From Deinococcus sp. QL22 (GTDB taxonomy: Bacteria > Deinococcota > Deinococci > Deinococcales > Deinococcaceae): a stretch of DNA of 64,000 nucleotides. This document shows, piece by piece, positions 37,042-46,403 of this stretch. The position numbers and the translations under genes were made by a program. Position 1 is the first letter of the stretch, and every line of letters starts with the position of its first letter. The stretch is from contig NZ_CP097149.1 of the NCBI RefSeq assembly GCF_023370075.1, positions 1,982,001-2,046,000 of the forward strand. Reading direction: 5' to 3'. The notes under the pieces were generated by a model. It saw only the letters and a list, made by a program, of their open reading frames with translations. It searched no databases and was not told the origin of the DNA.

Positions 37042-37995
37042 CTACCACTGACCTTCCACCGTCACCCGCAGCGCTCCCGCCAGACTTTGCCCCGGCTGGA
37101 GCGTTTTCATGTCGGTGCCGCCGATGCCCTGCGCCGCCAGATTAAAGGCGTCGGTGGCGTGAGACACGGGTTCAAGAGCAAGGCTGCCGTCTGGGGCAGT
37201 GAACACCACCAGATGGGAAAACACGTTGTCGGCGGTGAGGATCAGGGCGCGGTGGGGGCCAGTGTGCGGCTGCCCAGTGTGGGGTTGCCAATCCAGTCGG
37301 GCAATTCCGTCCCACGCGGTATACACGCGGTCTAGGGTTTGCGTCCCAACCGCTGTAGGCGTGCGGAAATCCTCGGCGGGCTGTACGGGCCTTGCGCCGC
37401 TGGTGGGCAAATTGCGTTCATCGGTGTCGTAGGTCAGCGCGGCGTCAAAGGTCAGCAGCGGGTCTTGGCCATCCTGGATGCGGGCAAAGTAGGGATGCAG
37501 ACCCATGCCAGCGGGCATCTCTGCGGCGGGCATCGGGCGCAAGTCTGCATTGGTCAGGGTCACACTGATGTCCAGATGCGGGCCGTGCAGGCGGTATTCT
37601 ACGCGCCCGGTAAACGCCCAGGGCCAGTTCAGATCGATCACGTCCCGGCTATCAAATTCGCAGATCAGGTGGGAATCGCCCGCCCGCGTCACCGTCCACG
37701 GGCGGTTTCTGACGTCCCCGTGTTGTACGAGGCCGTCTTTGGTATTGGGGCGCAACTCCACCGTTTCCCCTGCCAATTCAAACCGGGCGTCCCGAATGCG
37801 GTTGCTGTAGGGCAGCAGCGTAAAGCAGGCGCATTGGCTGCTGGTCTGCACGTGTTCCAGCGCGACCGATCGCATCACGGGGCGGCCCGACGCAGCCCGC
37901 AGATTCAGGATGCTGGCCCCCATGCCGGGCAGGATGTCCAGGGTCAGGGCGGGGCTGGAGATGGTTGCCAGCTGCCACGGGGCAGAGGCCGTCAC
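37042..37995 (-). CDS. Aldose 1-epimerase family protein
   Basis: This 317-residue protein of the galactose mutarotase (GalM-like) fold interconverts sugar anomers. Visible family marks are LLPYSNRIRDARFE, the His in MGLHPYF and a late Glu in LALEPVSHATDAFN. The exact sugar is unknown. The start overlaps the rlmB stop by 4 bp, so it is co-translated with that rRNA methyltransferase; a functional link is not apparent. Confidence 0.88.
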   Translation of the reverse strand: MTASAPWQLATISSPALTLDILPGMGASILNLRAASGRPVMRSVALEHVQTSSQCACFTLLPYSNRIRDARFELAGETVELRPNTKDGLVQHGDVRNRPWTVTRAGDSHLICEFDSRDVIDLNWPWAFTGRVEYRLHGPHLDISVTLTNADLRPMPAAEMPAGMGLHPYFARIQDGQDPLLTFDAALTYDTDERNLPTSGARPVQPAEDFRTPTAVGTQTLDRVYTAWDGIARLDWQPHTGQPHTGPHRALILTADNVFSHLVVFTAPDGSLALEPVSHATDAFNLAAQGIGGTDMKTLQPGQSLAGALRVTVEGQW

Positions 37996-38714
37996 CGCCC
38001 ACTTCCTCCACGGTTTCTGGTGGCCTCATACAGCAAAATGCCCGCCGCCACCGACGCATTCAGGCTCTGCACGCGCCCACTGGTCGGAATCTTGACCAGT
38101 ACGTCGCACTTTTCGCGCACGAGGCGGCGCAGGCCTTCGCCTTCAGCCCCGATCACCAGCGCCAGTTTGCCCGAAAAATCGGTGCGGCCAATGTCCTGCG
38201 CGGCCTCGCCCGCTGCGCCGTACACCCACACGTTGTCTTCTTTGAGGGCGTCTATAAAGCGGGGCAGATTTTTGGTCTGCGCCACAGGAAGGTAGGCCAC
38301 CGCGCCCGCCGCTGTTTTGGCGACCACAGGCGACAGCGGTGCGCTGCGGCGTTCTTCTACAACCACGCCGTGTGCGCCCAGCACCTCGGCGCTGCGGATG
38401 ATGGCCCCAAAGTTGCGCGGGTCGGTAATGCCGTCCAGCAGCACGATCAGCAGCGGCTCGCCCCTGGAGTCGGCCCGCTCGAAAATCTCGTCCACGCTGG
38501 CCCATTTCAGGTCTTCTACTTCGGCCACCACGCCCTGATGCTGCGTCGTGCCCACCATCTGATCCATCTCTATGCGCGAAGTAAAGCGCACCAGCACGTC
38601 CAATTCCTTGAGCTCCCTGATAAACGATTCTTCTACGCCCCGCGCCACCAACACCTCAGCAACGCGCCCATCTGCGATGGCTTCCAGCACCGGATTCCGC
38701 CCGTACAGCAACAT
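37992..38714 (-). CDS. rlmB: 23S rRNA (guanosine-2'-O)-methyltransferase RlmB
   Basis: This SPOUT-fold methyltransferase modifies the ribose of G2251 in the 23S rRNA P-loop. The 240 residues carry the SpoU motifs NFGAIIRSAEVLG, LVIGAEGEGL and VKIPTSGRVQSLNASVA. The N-terminal substrate-binding domain starts MLLYGRNPVLEAI. TAAACT lies six nt before the ATG. It is the first gene of the rlmB-galM pair. Distinguishing RlmB from TrmH-type paralogues rests on the N-terminal domain. Confidence 0.9.
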   Translation of the reverse strand: MLLYGRNPVLEAIADGRVAEVLVARGVEESFIRELKELDVLVRFTSRIEMDQMVGTTQHQGVVAEVEDLKWASVDEIFERADSRGEPLLIVLLDGITDPRNFGAIIRSAEVLGAHGVVVEERRSAPLSPVVAKTAAGAVAYLPVAQTKNLPRFIDALKEDNVWVYGAAGEAAQDIGRTDFSGKLALVIGAEGEGLRRLVREKCDVLVKIPTSGRVQSLNASVAAGILLYEATRNRGGSGR

Positions 38715-38806
38715 GGGCGTAGTTTAGGGCACACAGGCTGGGCGCTCCTTCATTCCAGCATTCCAGTTCACCCTTTGTCCCGCCCACCCCGGCCTAGAAT
38801 GCGGGT

Positions 38807-39606
<800 letters not shown>

Positions 39607-39610
<4 letters not shown>

Positions 39611-40281
39611 ATGAGCCTGTGAGCCGGGGGCTGTTCATCACCTTCGAGGGGCCAGAAGGTGCGGGGAAGACCACCCAGATTGCGCGTCTGGTAGAGCGGC
39701 TGACTGGCGCTGAGGTGGCCCACATCGTCACCCGCGAACCGGGCGGCACACCGCTGGGCACGCGGATTCGGCAGGTGGTGCTGCTGGAGCCTGACCTGCC
39801 AGTCGACCCTCTGCCCGAATTTCTGCTGTATTCGGCCAGCCGCGCCCAACTGGTGGGGCAGATCATCCGGCCTGCGCTGGCACGCGGGGAAGTGGTGGTT
39901 TGTGACCGCTACGCCGATTCCAGCCTGGCCTATCAGGGCGCGGGACGGGGGCTGGATGCGGGCTTGCTGGCTCAGATTACGCACGCAGCGACAGGCGGTC
40001 TGCAACCCGATCTGACGTTTTTGCTCGATCTAGACCCCGCAGTAGGCCTCGCCCGCGCGGCCACACGGGGCGAACCTGACCGCCTGGAACGCGCTGACCT
40101 CAGTTTTCATCAGAGGGTACGCGAAGGTTTCCTCGCATTGGCACACGGAGAACCCGCTCGATTTCGCGTGATGGACGGCACGAGGTCGCCGGATGAATTG
40201 GCGGAACAGATTTGGAGCACCGTGGCTGAAACACTGGGAACAGTGCAGATAGGAGCAGGGCAGGCCGAAGCTCCAGCCTGA
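39607..40281 (+). CDS. tmk: dTMP kinase
   Basis: This enzyme phosphorylates dTMP to dTDP, the step after ThyX in dTTP synthesis. The 224 residues contain the P-loop FEGPEGAGKTTQ, the DR(Y/F) motif CDRYADSSLAYQGAGRG and the substrate motif TREPGGTPLG. The GTG start overlaps the nif3-like stop (GTGA), giving translational coupling. Confidence 0.95.
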
Positions 40282-40288
40282 ACCGGTC

Positions 40289-41143
40289 TTACCGCCCTGT
40301 CGCCCCCCGCCCAGTCACGCCCGTTTCCACCTTCAGCCCGGGCACCTTCACTTCAAACAGCGTGGGCCAGCGCTTGCCTGTCAGCAGCAGCGTGCCCCGT
40401 TCTGGAATGAAGGCGATGCCGTTGGGCACGTCGTCGAAGGTCAGGGGTTTTCCGGCGCGGGCGGCAGTGGTACTGGCCTCACGGGTCAGGTTGGATACAT
40501 CGATCCACGCGGTGACCTTCCCGGTGGCCGGGTCAATCTTGGCAATCCGGTCAGTCAGCCACACGTTGGCGTAGACGCTGCCCTGCACATATTCCAGCTC
40601 GTTCAGGTTCCGCACGGGCTGGCCCTGATCGGTCACCGTGACACTCCGCTTGACTGCAAAGGTTTTGGGATCGCGCCACACCAATGCCGCGCTGCCGCTA
40701 CTCATGATCAGGTGCTTGCCGTCGTTGGTGAGGCCCCAGCCCTCGCCCGTGTATCGGTAACGGCCCATCTCGCGCAGGGTGGTGGCGTCAAAGGCAAAAG
40801 CCACGCCGCTTTGCCAGGTGATGTGGTAAGCCACGCTCCCCAGCACCGTCGAGCCCTCGCCAAACGCTTGAGCCAGCGGTGTCGCCACCATTCGCTGAAC
40901 CCGGCCCGACTTCAGCTCGACCCGCCGCACGCCCGATTCACCGATTTGACCCGTACTTTCCAGCAACACGCCGCCACCCAAATACTGCAAGCCCTGTGTA
41001 AAGGCGGCCCGGTCATGCGGAAAGCGAGCGACCACACTAGGGGTCAGTAGCGGCGTGCGCACCGACGTAGACAGAGGAAGGGCAGGAGCCGGGGCAGCAA
41101 CACTGGTCAGGCACAGCAAAGAAACAAGAAGGCGGAAGCGCAC
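40289..41143 (-). CDS. Glutaminyl-peptide cyclotransferase (plant/bacterial type)
   Basis: This 284-residue secreted protein has a signal peptide (MRFRLLVSLLCLTSVAAPAPA) and a five-bladed beta-propeller of the glutamine cyclotransferase family, which turns N-terminal Gln into pyroglutamate. Typical pieces are FTQGLQYLGGGVLLESTGQIGESGVRRV, WGLTNDGKHLIMSSG, LNELEYVQGSVYANVW and VPNGIAF. The GTG start is six nt behind TACGAT on this strand. It is a single gene convergent with tmk. Confidence 0.9.
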   Translation of the reverse strand: MRFRLLVSLLCLTSVAAPAPALPLSTSVRTPLLTPSVVARFPHDRAAFTQGLQYLGGGVLLESTGQIGESGVRRVELKSGRVQRMVATPLAQAFGEGSTVLGSVAYHITWQSGVAFAFDATTLREMGRYRYTGEGWGLTNDGKHLIMSSGSAALVWRDPKTFAVKRSVTVTDQGQPVRNLNELEYVQGSVYANVWLTDRIAKIDPATGKVTAWIDVSNLTREASTTAARAGKPLTFDDVPNGIAFIPERGTLLLTGKRWPTLFEVKVPGLKVETGVTGRGATGR

Positions 41144-41242
41144 GCCCTTATCGTAGGGCGCGGCGGGCCTTCTCCGGGTCGGTTGTCCACTTTATGCGGA
41201 CTTTAGATAGGGGTACGGAATGGGGGGTGAGGGAAGTGGCGC

Positions 41243-41662
41243 CTACTCAGAACGAACTTCGGCCACACCTGTATTCACGAACGCCGCCGAATCGTAGTAG
41301 GTGCGGAAGGCGCTAACTTTATCCCCATCAATTTCGATAATGCTGACGCCCCGGTAGGCCAGATCGGAGCCGCCCTTCAGTTGCCCGGTGGCTTCCCATT
41401 CCATCAGGCCCGTGTTGCTGGCCTCCAGATGGTGAGTAAATTCGCTGCGAATCTGCTCAAAGTTGGAGAGGTAAGCCGTCCAGAATTCGCGTGCGCCGTC
41501 CTGCCCCGTCCACGTGTGGGTCGTCAGATTCTTCAGGCTGGAACCCTTGGCGAAGAGAGCCACCAACGGCTCTACGTCGCCCGTTTGCTCAATCACTTGA
41601 AGCGCCTGCATAAATTGTTCGGTCAGGTTGCTGGGGGTTCGGTTGGCGTCAACTTGGGTCAT
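41243..41662 (-). CDS. SnoaL/NTF2-like protein
   Basis: This 139-residue protein is predicted to have an NTF2-like cone fold: helices at 12-40 (FMQALQVIEQTGDVEPLVALFA), then strands such as EWEATGQL and YRGVSIIEIDGDKVSAFRTYYDS. It is usually annotated as a nuclear transport factor 2 or SnoaL-like polyketide cyclase-type protein; members bind diverse small molecules. The function is unknown. It stands alone. Confidence 0.75.
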   Translation of the reverse strand: MTQVDANRTPSNLTEQFMQALQVIEQTGDVEPLVALFAKGSSLKNLTTHTWTGQDGAREFWTAYLSNFEQIRSEFTHHLEASNTGLMEWEATGQLKGGSDLAYRGVSIIEIDGDKVSAFRTYYDSAAFVNTGVAEVRSE

Positions 41663-41784
41663 GCCCTACCCGAACACGCCCGCGCAGGCCAAAGCGTGGG
41701 GCATCCCCCAGAATGGAGGAGCCATAAAGTCTCGCTCAAGTGACGCTCAACTTTGGCTGAATGCCGAGTGGGGATTGAAACTTG

Positions 41785-42924
41785 CTAGGTCAGGCCCGCT
41801 AAAGCCTGTTCAGCGGTGGCCCGCACTGCCTCGTGTGGATCAGCCAGTAGGGGAGGGAGAAGGTCAGATTCGCCCCACCTACCCAATGCCCACGCGGCGG
41901 CCTCGCGCACTTCCCACACCGGATCATGGCTTCCGGCCAGCAGCAGGGGGCGGGCCAGTTCGCGGCCCTCATGGTCGGCGGGCAGGTTTCCCAGCACGGT
42001 CAGGGCGTTGCGGGCCATGCCTTTGCGGCGGGGGCGAAGCAGGGCGGTTCCGGCCCATTCCCGTTCAAATTGCCGCTCGCTGATCCCAAAAAATCGAGTC
42101 AGATCGGGGTAGGCCAGCCGCGCCTGAGGTTCCAGCAGCCGGGCCAGCGGGCCAGCTTTGGCACTCCATGGACAAACTTCGCTGCATATATCGCAGCCCA
42201 GCAGCCAGTCTCCGACCCCTGTCCGCCATTCGTGGGGCAGCGGCCCCCTATGTTCTATGGTCAGGTACGACACGCAGCGCCATGCATCTATGGTGCGGTC
42301 ATCGCCAATCGCCGCTGTGGGGCACGCCGAAATGCAGCGGGTGCAGCGGCCACAGCGATCCGGATGTGCCGCCGTTTCTACTTCCCAGGGCAGGTCGGTC
42401 AGCAGCACAGCCAGCGTCACGAATGCGCCCAGCCGCGTGCTGACGGTCATGCCCGATTTGCCGCGCCAGCCCAGAAAAGCGCCTGCCGCAAACAGCCGCT
42501 CCATGATGGGGCCGTGATCCACGTAGCCCCGCGCCCGCACGCCCAGCCGCGCCGCTTCACCTTCCAGCCGGGTCAGCAGGGGTTGCAGTTGGTCGTGGTA
42601 ATCGGGCGTCCAGGCGTAACGGGCCACCTGTCCCAGCCGTATACCGTCACTCGGTACAGGTGGCGGCGCGAAGGCATGAGAGACACCCAGCACCAGCACG
42701 CTGCCCACGCCTTCCAGTCGGCTGCTGGGGTCGGCGCGGGCGGGCAATTGGCGTTCCAGGTAGGTCATTCCGGCGTGCTTGCCCGCGCCCAGCCACCCGG
42801 CATACTCGGCCACCGCCGAAGTCGGAACCCGCGCCGCCGCCCAGCCCACCGCGTCGGCTCCCAGCGCAGAGGCGAGGTCGGCCAAGGTTTCGGCAGCAGA
42901 GGTGGGGGGGGAGGCGTACAGCAT
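41785..42924 (-). CDS. queG: Epoxyqueuosine reductase
   Basis: QueG reduces epoxyqueuosine to queuosine in tRNA, using cobalamin and two [4Fe-4S] clusters. The 379 residues have the cluster motifs CGRCTRCISACP and CDICSEVCPW, the conserved DHGPIMERLFAAGAFLGWRGK region, and a C-terminal HEAT-like repeat (VREAAAWALGRWG) found in QueG. TAATTT six nt before the ATG suggests leaderless translation. Confidence 0.93.
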   Translation of the reverse strand: MLYASPPTSAAETLADLASALGADAVGWAAARVPTSAVAEYAGWLGAGKHAGMTYLERQLPARADPSSRLEGVGSVLVLGVSHAFAPPPVPSDGIRLGQVARYAWTPDYHDQLQPLLTRLEGEAARLGVRARGYVDHGPIMERLFAAGAFLGWRGKSGMTVSTRLGAFVTLAVLLTDLPWEVETAAHPDRCGRCTRCISACPTAAIGDDRTIDAWRCVSYLTIEHRGPLPHEWRTGVGDWLLGCDICSEVCPWSAKAGPLARLLEPQARLAYPDLTRFFGISERQFEREWAGTALLRPRRKGMARNALTVLGNLPADHEGRELARPLLLAGSHDPVWEVREAAAWALGRWGESDLLPPLLADPHEAVRATAEQALAGLT

Positions 42925-43021
42925 CGGTGCAAATTATGCCGCTGTGGGTGGGGAAAGATTGGGGGGTAGGGCGGAAGGGCAAGCGCTTCGCTCACTCATC
43001 CCCTCGGGTTGTGCCAGTCAA

Positions 43022-43105
43022 GGGTGAGGGAGCAAGAACTAAGCTTCTAGCCTTTGCCGTTTACCCTCGCCCCTTGTGGGAGTCGCAGAGCTGCGAAGCA
43101 GAGGG
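43022..43105. repeat. Dispersed palindrome-containing repeat, copy 1
   Basis: GGGTGAGGGAGC (43022-43033) and a 42-bp stretch from CCCTCGCC (43064) to CAGAGGG (43105) match the element at 46276-46340 with a few mismatches. The core TCGCAGAGCTGCGA is an imperfect palindrome. It fills much of the queG/HD-GYP gap. Confidence 0.6.
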
Positions 43106-43169
43106 GGCCACCAGCAACCGTCCCCGCCCCCACACCTCAGACCCACCCACCCCCACCAACTCAACCCCC

Positions 43170-44351
43170 CTACCCCACCGCCCCCAATCCCGCCTGATCC
43201 TCGTCCAGCACAGCCAGCAGCGCGTCCACGACGACGGCGTCGAAGTGCTTATCTCGTGCATTCAGCAGATGTGCGGCGGCTTCGGCGTGGCTCCAAGCAC
43301 GTTTGTAGGGGCGGGCACTGGTCAGGGCGTCGTATACGTCGCAGACGGCAAAAATCCGGGCGGGTAGGGGGATGTTCTCGCCACTTAAGCCGCAGGGATA
43401 ACCGCTGCCGTCCCAACATTCATGGTGGGCCAAAATAACGTCGTGGGCGCTGCGGGGTAAAAAGCTGAGGTGCTGGGCCAGTGCCGCGCCCTGCTTTACA
43501 TGCAGCTGCATTTGGGCACGCGCTTCGGCGTCCAGCGCGCCGGGATGATGCAAAATCGCGTCTGGAATCGCCATTTTACCGATGTCGTGCAGGTAAGCTC
43601 CCCAGCGCAGGTCGCGCAGTTCTTGCCCATTCAGACCCAGGCGTTGGCCCAGGCGACCCGCGAGTTCGGTCACGCGGTCTGTGTGCCCCTGCGTTTCGGC
43701 GTCGCGTGCTTCCAGCATCAGCCCCAGCGCACGCAGGGCACTCTCGTGGGCGGCCTGCTCGCGTTCTTCGGCGTCCAGGCGGGCGGCCAGCAGCGCCACC
43801 AACCCCATAATCGTGTGCAAGGTCTGGCGCTCGTAGTACGTCCAGGGGTGCGGCTCGAACACATGAGACAGCAGCGCCCCCACCAATACGCCCGCCCGGT
43901 TACGAATAGGCGCGGCGGTCAGGGCAAACACGCCCAAATCTGGAAAGCCTGCCGACTGAGGTTGCAGGCGCGTATCGTCAAAAAATAGCGGCCCAGTGGC
44001 GATTTCTAGTGCCTGTACCAGCGGCAGATGATGCGGCAACCCGTGTACCAGCAGCGCTTCCATGGCTGGGCCTTGCGGCACGACGCCAGTGGCGGCTCGG
44101 GCGTGGTAGGTCAGCGTGGCGTCGCGCAACTGAAAGTATCCGGCTCCTACTGCTGCCGTACGGTCTACCAGCACGTTCAGCACCGGACTCATGGCGCTGC
44201 CGAGGTCTGAGGCAGTCAGTCCCAGCTGGGTCAGGTGCAGCGTCACGTCACCCAGACTCAGCGGATGCGGGGGCAAAGGATCGGCGGGTATAAGCAGAGG
44301 AGAAGGCTGGCCGCCGGGCGAGCCATCAGGAGGGGGCGAAGCGCCAGTCAT
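43170..44351 (-). CDS. GAF-HD-GYP putative cyclic-di-GMP phosphodiesterase
   Basis: This 393-residue signalling protein has a GAF-like sensory domain (about 35-195) and an HD-GYP domain (about 205-385), whose active members hydrolyse c-di-GMP. The metal motif is HDIGKMAIP (about 254-262), followed by HHECWDGSGYPCGL, where GYP is intact. There is no membrane segment, so it is cytoplasmic. TAGAGT lies six nt before the ATG. With the GGDEF-EAL protein at 46.4 kb it suggests local c-di-GMP signalling genes. Confidence 0.9.
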   Translation of the reverse strand: MTGASPPPDGSPGGQPSPLLIPADPLPPHPLSLGDVTLHLTQLGLTASDLGSAMSPVLNVLVDRTAAVGAGYFQLRDATLTYHARAATGVVPQGPAMEALLVHGLPHHLPLVQALEIATGPLFFDDTRLQPQSAGFPDLGVFALTAAPIRNRAGVLVGALLSHVFEPHPWTYYERQTLHTIMGLVALLAARLDAEEREQAAHESALRALGLMLEARDAETQGHTDRVTELAGRLGQRLGLNGQELRDLRWGAYLHDIGKMAIPDAILHHPGALDAEARAQMQLHVKQGAALAQHLSFLPRSAHDVILAHHECWDGSGYPCGLSGENIPLPARIFAVCDVYDALTSARPYKRAWSHAEAAAHLLNARDKHFDAVVVDALLAVLDEDQAGLGAVG

Positions 44352-44624
44352 AGGATGACTCTATTCTGATGATTATGACGGAATTCTCACACGCCTCAAT
44401 TATTTTGTGATTCTCTTGGTATTTTTGGGTCTAACCTCTTTGCAATTTAATTTGAATGGGACAAATGTTTTTCTGACTGAGTGGTAGAAGAGTCGCAGCT
44501 GAGCCGGTTGGTTTTGGTGCGGCTCCACGAAGTTAAAACGACTCCTTGGCATGCGGTGAGTTCGCCGCTTAGACGCCCACTCATCCCTTGCTCCACAAAA
44601 CACTCTTTAATTCGGTATTAGACC
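44352..44624. other. Relatively AT-rich intergenic region
   Basis: About 270 bp lie between the HD-GYP start and the glyA terminator. The part 44380-44480 is clearly richer in A and T than the rest of the window. There is one inverted pair (GAGCCG and CGGCTC, around 44502-44525). No gene, tRNA or promoter of known use is supported. It might be a remnant of acquired DNA. Confidence 0.35.
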
Positions 44625-44664
44625 GAAAAAAGCGGCGGCGGGCATGTCCAAAGTGCCCGCCGCC
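44625..44664 (-). terminator. Intrinsic terminator of glyA
   Basis: A perfect 11-bp stem GGCGGCGGGCA/TGCCCGCCGCC is followed on the minus strand by six or seven T. It lies 17 nt past the glyA stop. Confidence 0.92.
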
Positions 44665-44680
44665 ACTCAGTCCTCTGTTT

Positions 44681-45937
44681 TCAGGGCAGTGGGAAGCCGC
44701 CTGCAAAGGCGTGGACTTCGGCCTTCACATCTTCACCCTTCAGGGCGCGGTCAATCAGTCCGGCAATGGTGTGCATGTCGGCCTCGTTCATGCCGCGAGT
44801 GGTCACGGCGGGCGTGCCGAGGCGAATGCCGCCGCCATGCAAAATCTTCTCGGAGTCGTAGGGCAACGTGGACTTGCTGATGGTGATGTGGTTGGCGTCC
44901 AGCAATTTGGTGGCCTTGGTGCCATTCAGCCCATTGGGGCGAATATCGAGCACCAGCAGATGATTGTCGGTGCCGCCCGACACCACGCGGTAGCCGAGGT
45001 TCTGGAAGGCTTTGGCGAGCGCCTGCGCGTTCTTCACGATCTGCGCGGCGTAGGTCTTGAATTCGGGCTGCAAGGCTTCGCGGAAGGCCACGGCTTTGGC
45101 AGCAATGACGTGCTCCAGCGGCCCGCCCTGATAGCCGGGGAAGACGGCCCGGTCAATCTTCGCGCCCAGCTCGGGGTCGTTGCTGAGAATCACGCCGCCG
45201 CGTGGCCCACGCAGGGTTTTGTGGGTGGTGCTGGCGACCACATGCGCGTGGGGCAGCGCGTTGGGATGCACGCCCGCCGCGATCAGTCCGGCAATGTGCG
45301 CCACATCGGCAAACAGGATTGCGCCCACTTCGTCGGCAATGACCCGGAAGGCTGCAAAATCGATGATTCGGCTGTAGGCACTGGCCCCCGCAATGATCAT
45401 TTTGGGCTGATGCTCGTGCGCGAGGCGGCGCACTTCTTCCATGTCGATCAGTTCTGTTTCGGAGTTCACCTTGTAGCCCACGATCTTGTACCGCAGGCCA
45501 CTGAAGTTCACCGGGTTGCCGTGCGTCAGGTGCCCGCCGTGCGACAAATCCATGCCCAGCACGGTGTCGCCGGGTTCGATGAGTGCGTTGTAAATGGCGA
45601 GGTTGGCGCTGCTGCCCGAGTGCGGCTGCACATTGGCCCACGCCGCGCCAAACAGTTCCTTGACACGCTCGATCGCCAACCGCTCCACCTGATCTACCAC
45701 TTCGCAGCCGCCGTACCAGCGTTTGCCGGGGTAGCCTTCCGCGTATTTGTTGGTCAGCACGCTGCCCTGCGCGGCCCGCACTGCGGCGCTGGCAAAGTTC
45801 TCGGAGGCGATCAATTCGATGCCGACGCGCTGGCGCTCGCCTTCCTGCGCGATCAGGTCGAAAATTGCGGCGTCGTGATCGGTCACGCTCGGAGCCGCGC
45901 TACTCACGGCGGGGGCAGTCGGTTCGGCAGTCGTCAT
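44681..45937 (-). CDS. glyA: Serine hydroxymethyltransferase
   Basis: This PLP enzyme interconverts serine and glycine with tetrahydrofolate and supplies the methylene-tetrahydrofolate that ThyX uses. It has 418 residues. Hallmarks are [38 protein letters not shown] and the PLP-lysine motif [13 protein letters not shown] (Lys about 239). I start it at the ATG at 45937, six nt behind TACCGT on this strand; the longer frame to 46138 is non-coding. Confidence 0.96.
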   Translation of the reverse strand: MTTAEPTAPAVSSAAPSVTDHDAAIFDLIAQEGERQRVGIELIASENFASAAVRAAQGSVLTNKYAEGYPGKRWYGGCEVVDQVERLAIERVKELFGAAWANVQPHSGSSANLAIYNALIEPGDTVLGMDLSHGGHLTHGNPVNFSGLRYKIVGYKVNSETELIDMEEVRRLAHEHQPKMIIAGASAYSRIIDFAAFRVIADEVGAILFADVAHIAGLIAAGVHPNALPHAHVVASTTHKTLRGPRGGVILSNDPELGAKIDRAVFPGYQGGPLEHVIAAKAVAFREALQPEFKTYAAQIVKNAQALAKAFQNLGYRVVSGGTDNHLLVLDIRPNGLNGTKATKLLDANHITISKSTLPYDSEKILHGGGIRLGTPAVTTRGMNEADMHTIAGLIDRALKGEDVKAEVHAFAGGFPLP

Positions 45938-46403
45938 ACAGGTACGGTAACACCCGGAGCGCAGGAGGTTTGGGAGTTGTCTCCGCAGCTTGGACGTGGG
46001 GCGTTGGCCTCTGGATGGAAATGGTTGGGCGTTGGGGGTTTTGGTTTGCTGCCACGTTTTCCCCCACCCCCCAGCCCCCGCCCCCAAAGGGTGCAGGGGA
46101 GTTTGTCGTGGCACTCGGCAGGATTCATCTTGTCGCATTCGGGCTCGCCTAAATCGTCCATCTGAAGCGGAATTGCCAGTCGTCTTATAGCTGTAATTGG
46201 CCCGCGCGTTTCACGCACGACGGCCTCACACGGAGAGAGGCGGAAACGATTTTGGGCGGCGGTGTGGTGGTTTTTGCTCCCTCACCCTTGAGGGGACTCG
46301 CAGAACTGCGAAGCAGAGGGCTGGGAGGGGGTGAGGGAGCGCAGCGATTGCCCTTGACCCTTCCTCAGACCCTAGACCCTTAGACCGCCCTTCACTCAAC
46401 CAT
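45938..46403. repeat. Intergenic region with two dispersed repeat types
   Basis: No gene is supported. A C-rich tract lies near 46062-46088. An element at 46276-46340 has 12-bp inverted ends (GCTCCCTCACCC and GGGTGAGGGAGC) around a TCGCAGAACTGCGA palindrome; it matches 43022-43105. GTCTAAGG-type words follow on the minus strand (about 46357-46386), just past the stop of the GGDEF-EAL gene. Confidence 0.6.

Noticed and set aside
41770..41784. GGGATTGAAAC-like words resembling the end of a CRISPR repeat
   Set aside because: Only a single occurrence with no spacing pattern and no cas genes; a similar word near 24232 is also isolated.
44400..44603. 67-codon minus-strand frame in the AT-rich gap
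   Set aside because: No recognisable domain, poor coding appearance and no promoter; probably chance.
44588..46165. 525-codon plus-strand frame opposite glyA
   Set aside because: It is antisense to an unmistakable glyA, and its translation is rich in Gly, His, Val and Gln without any motif, as expected for a shadow of a GC-rich gene.
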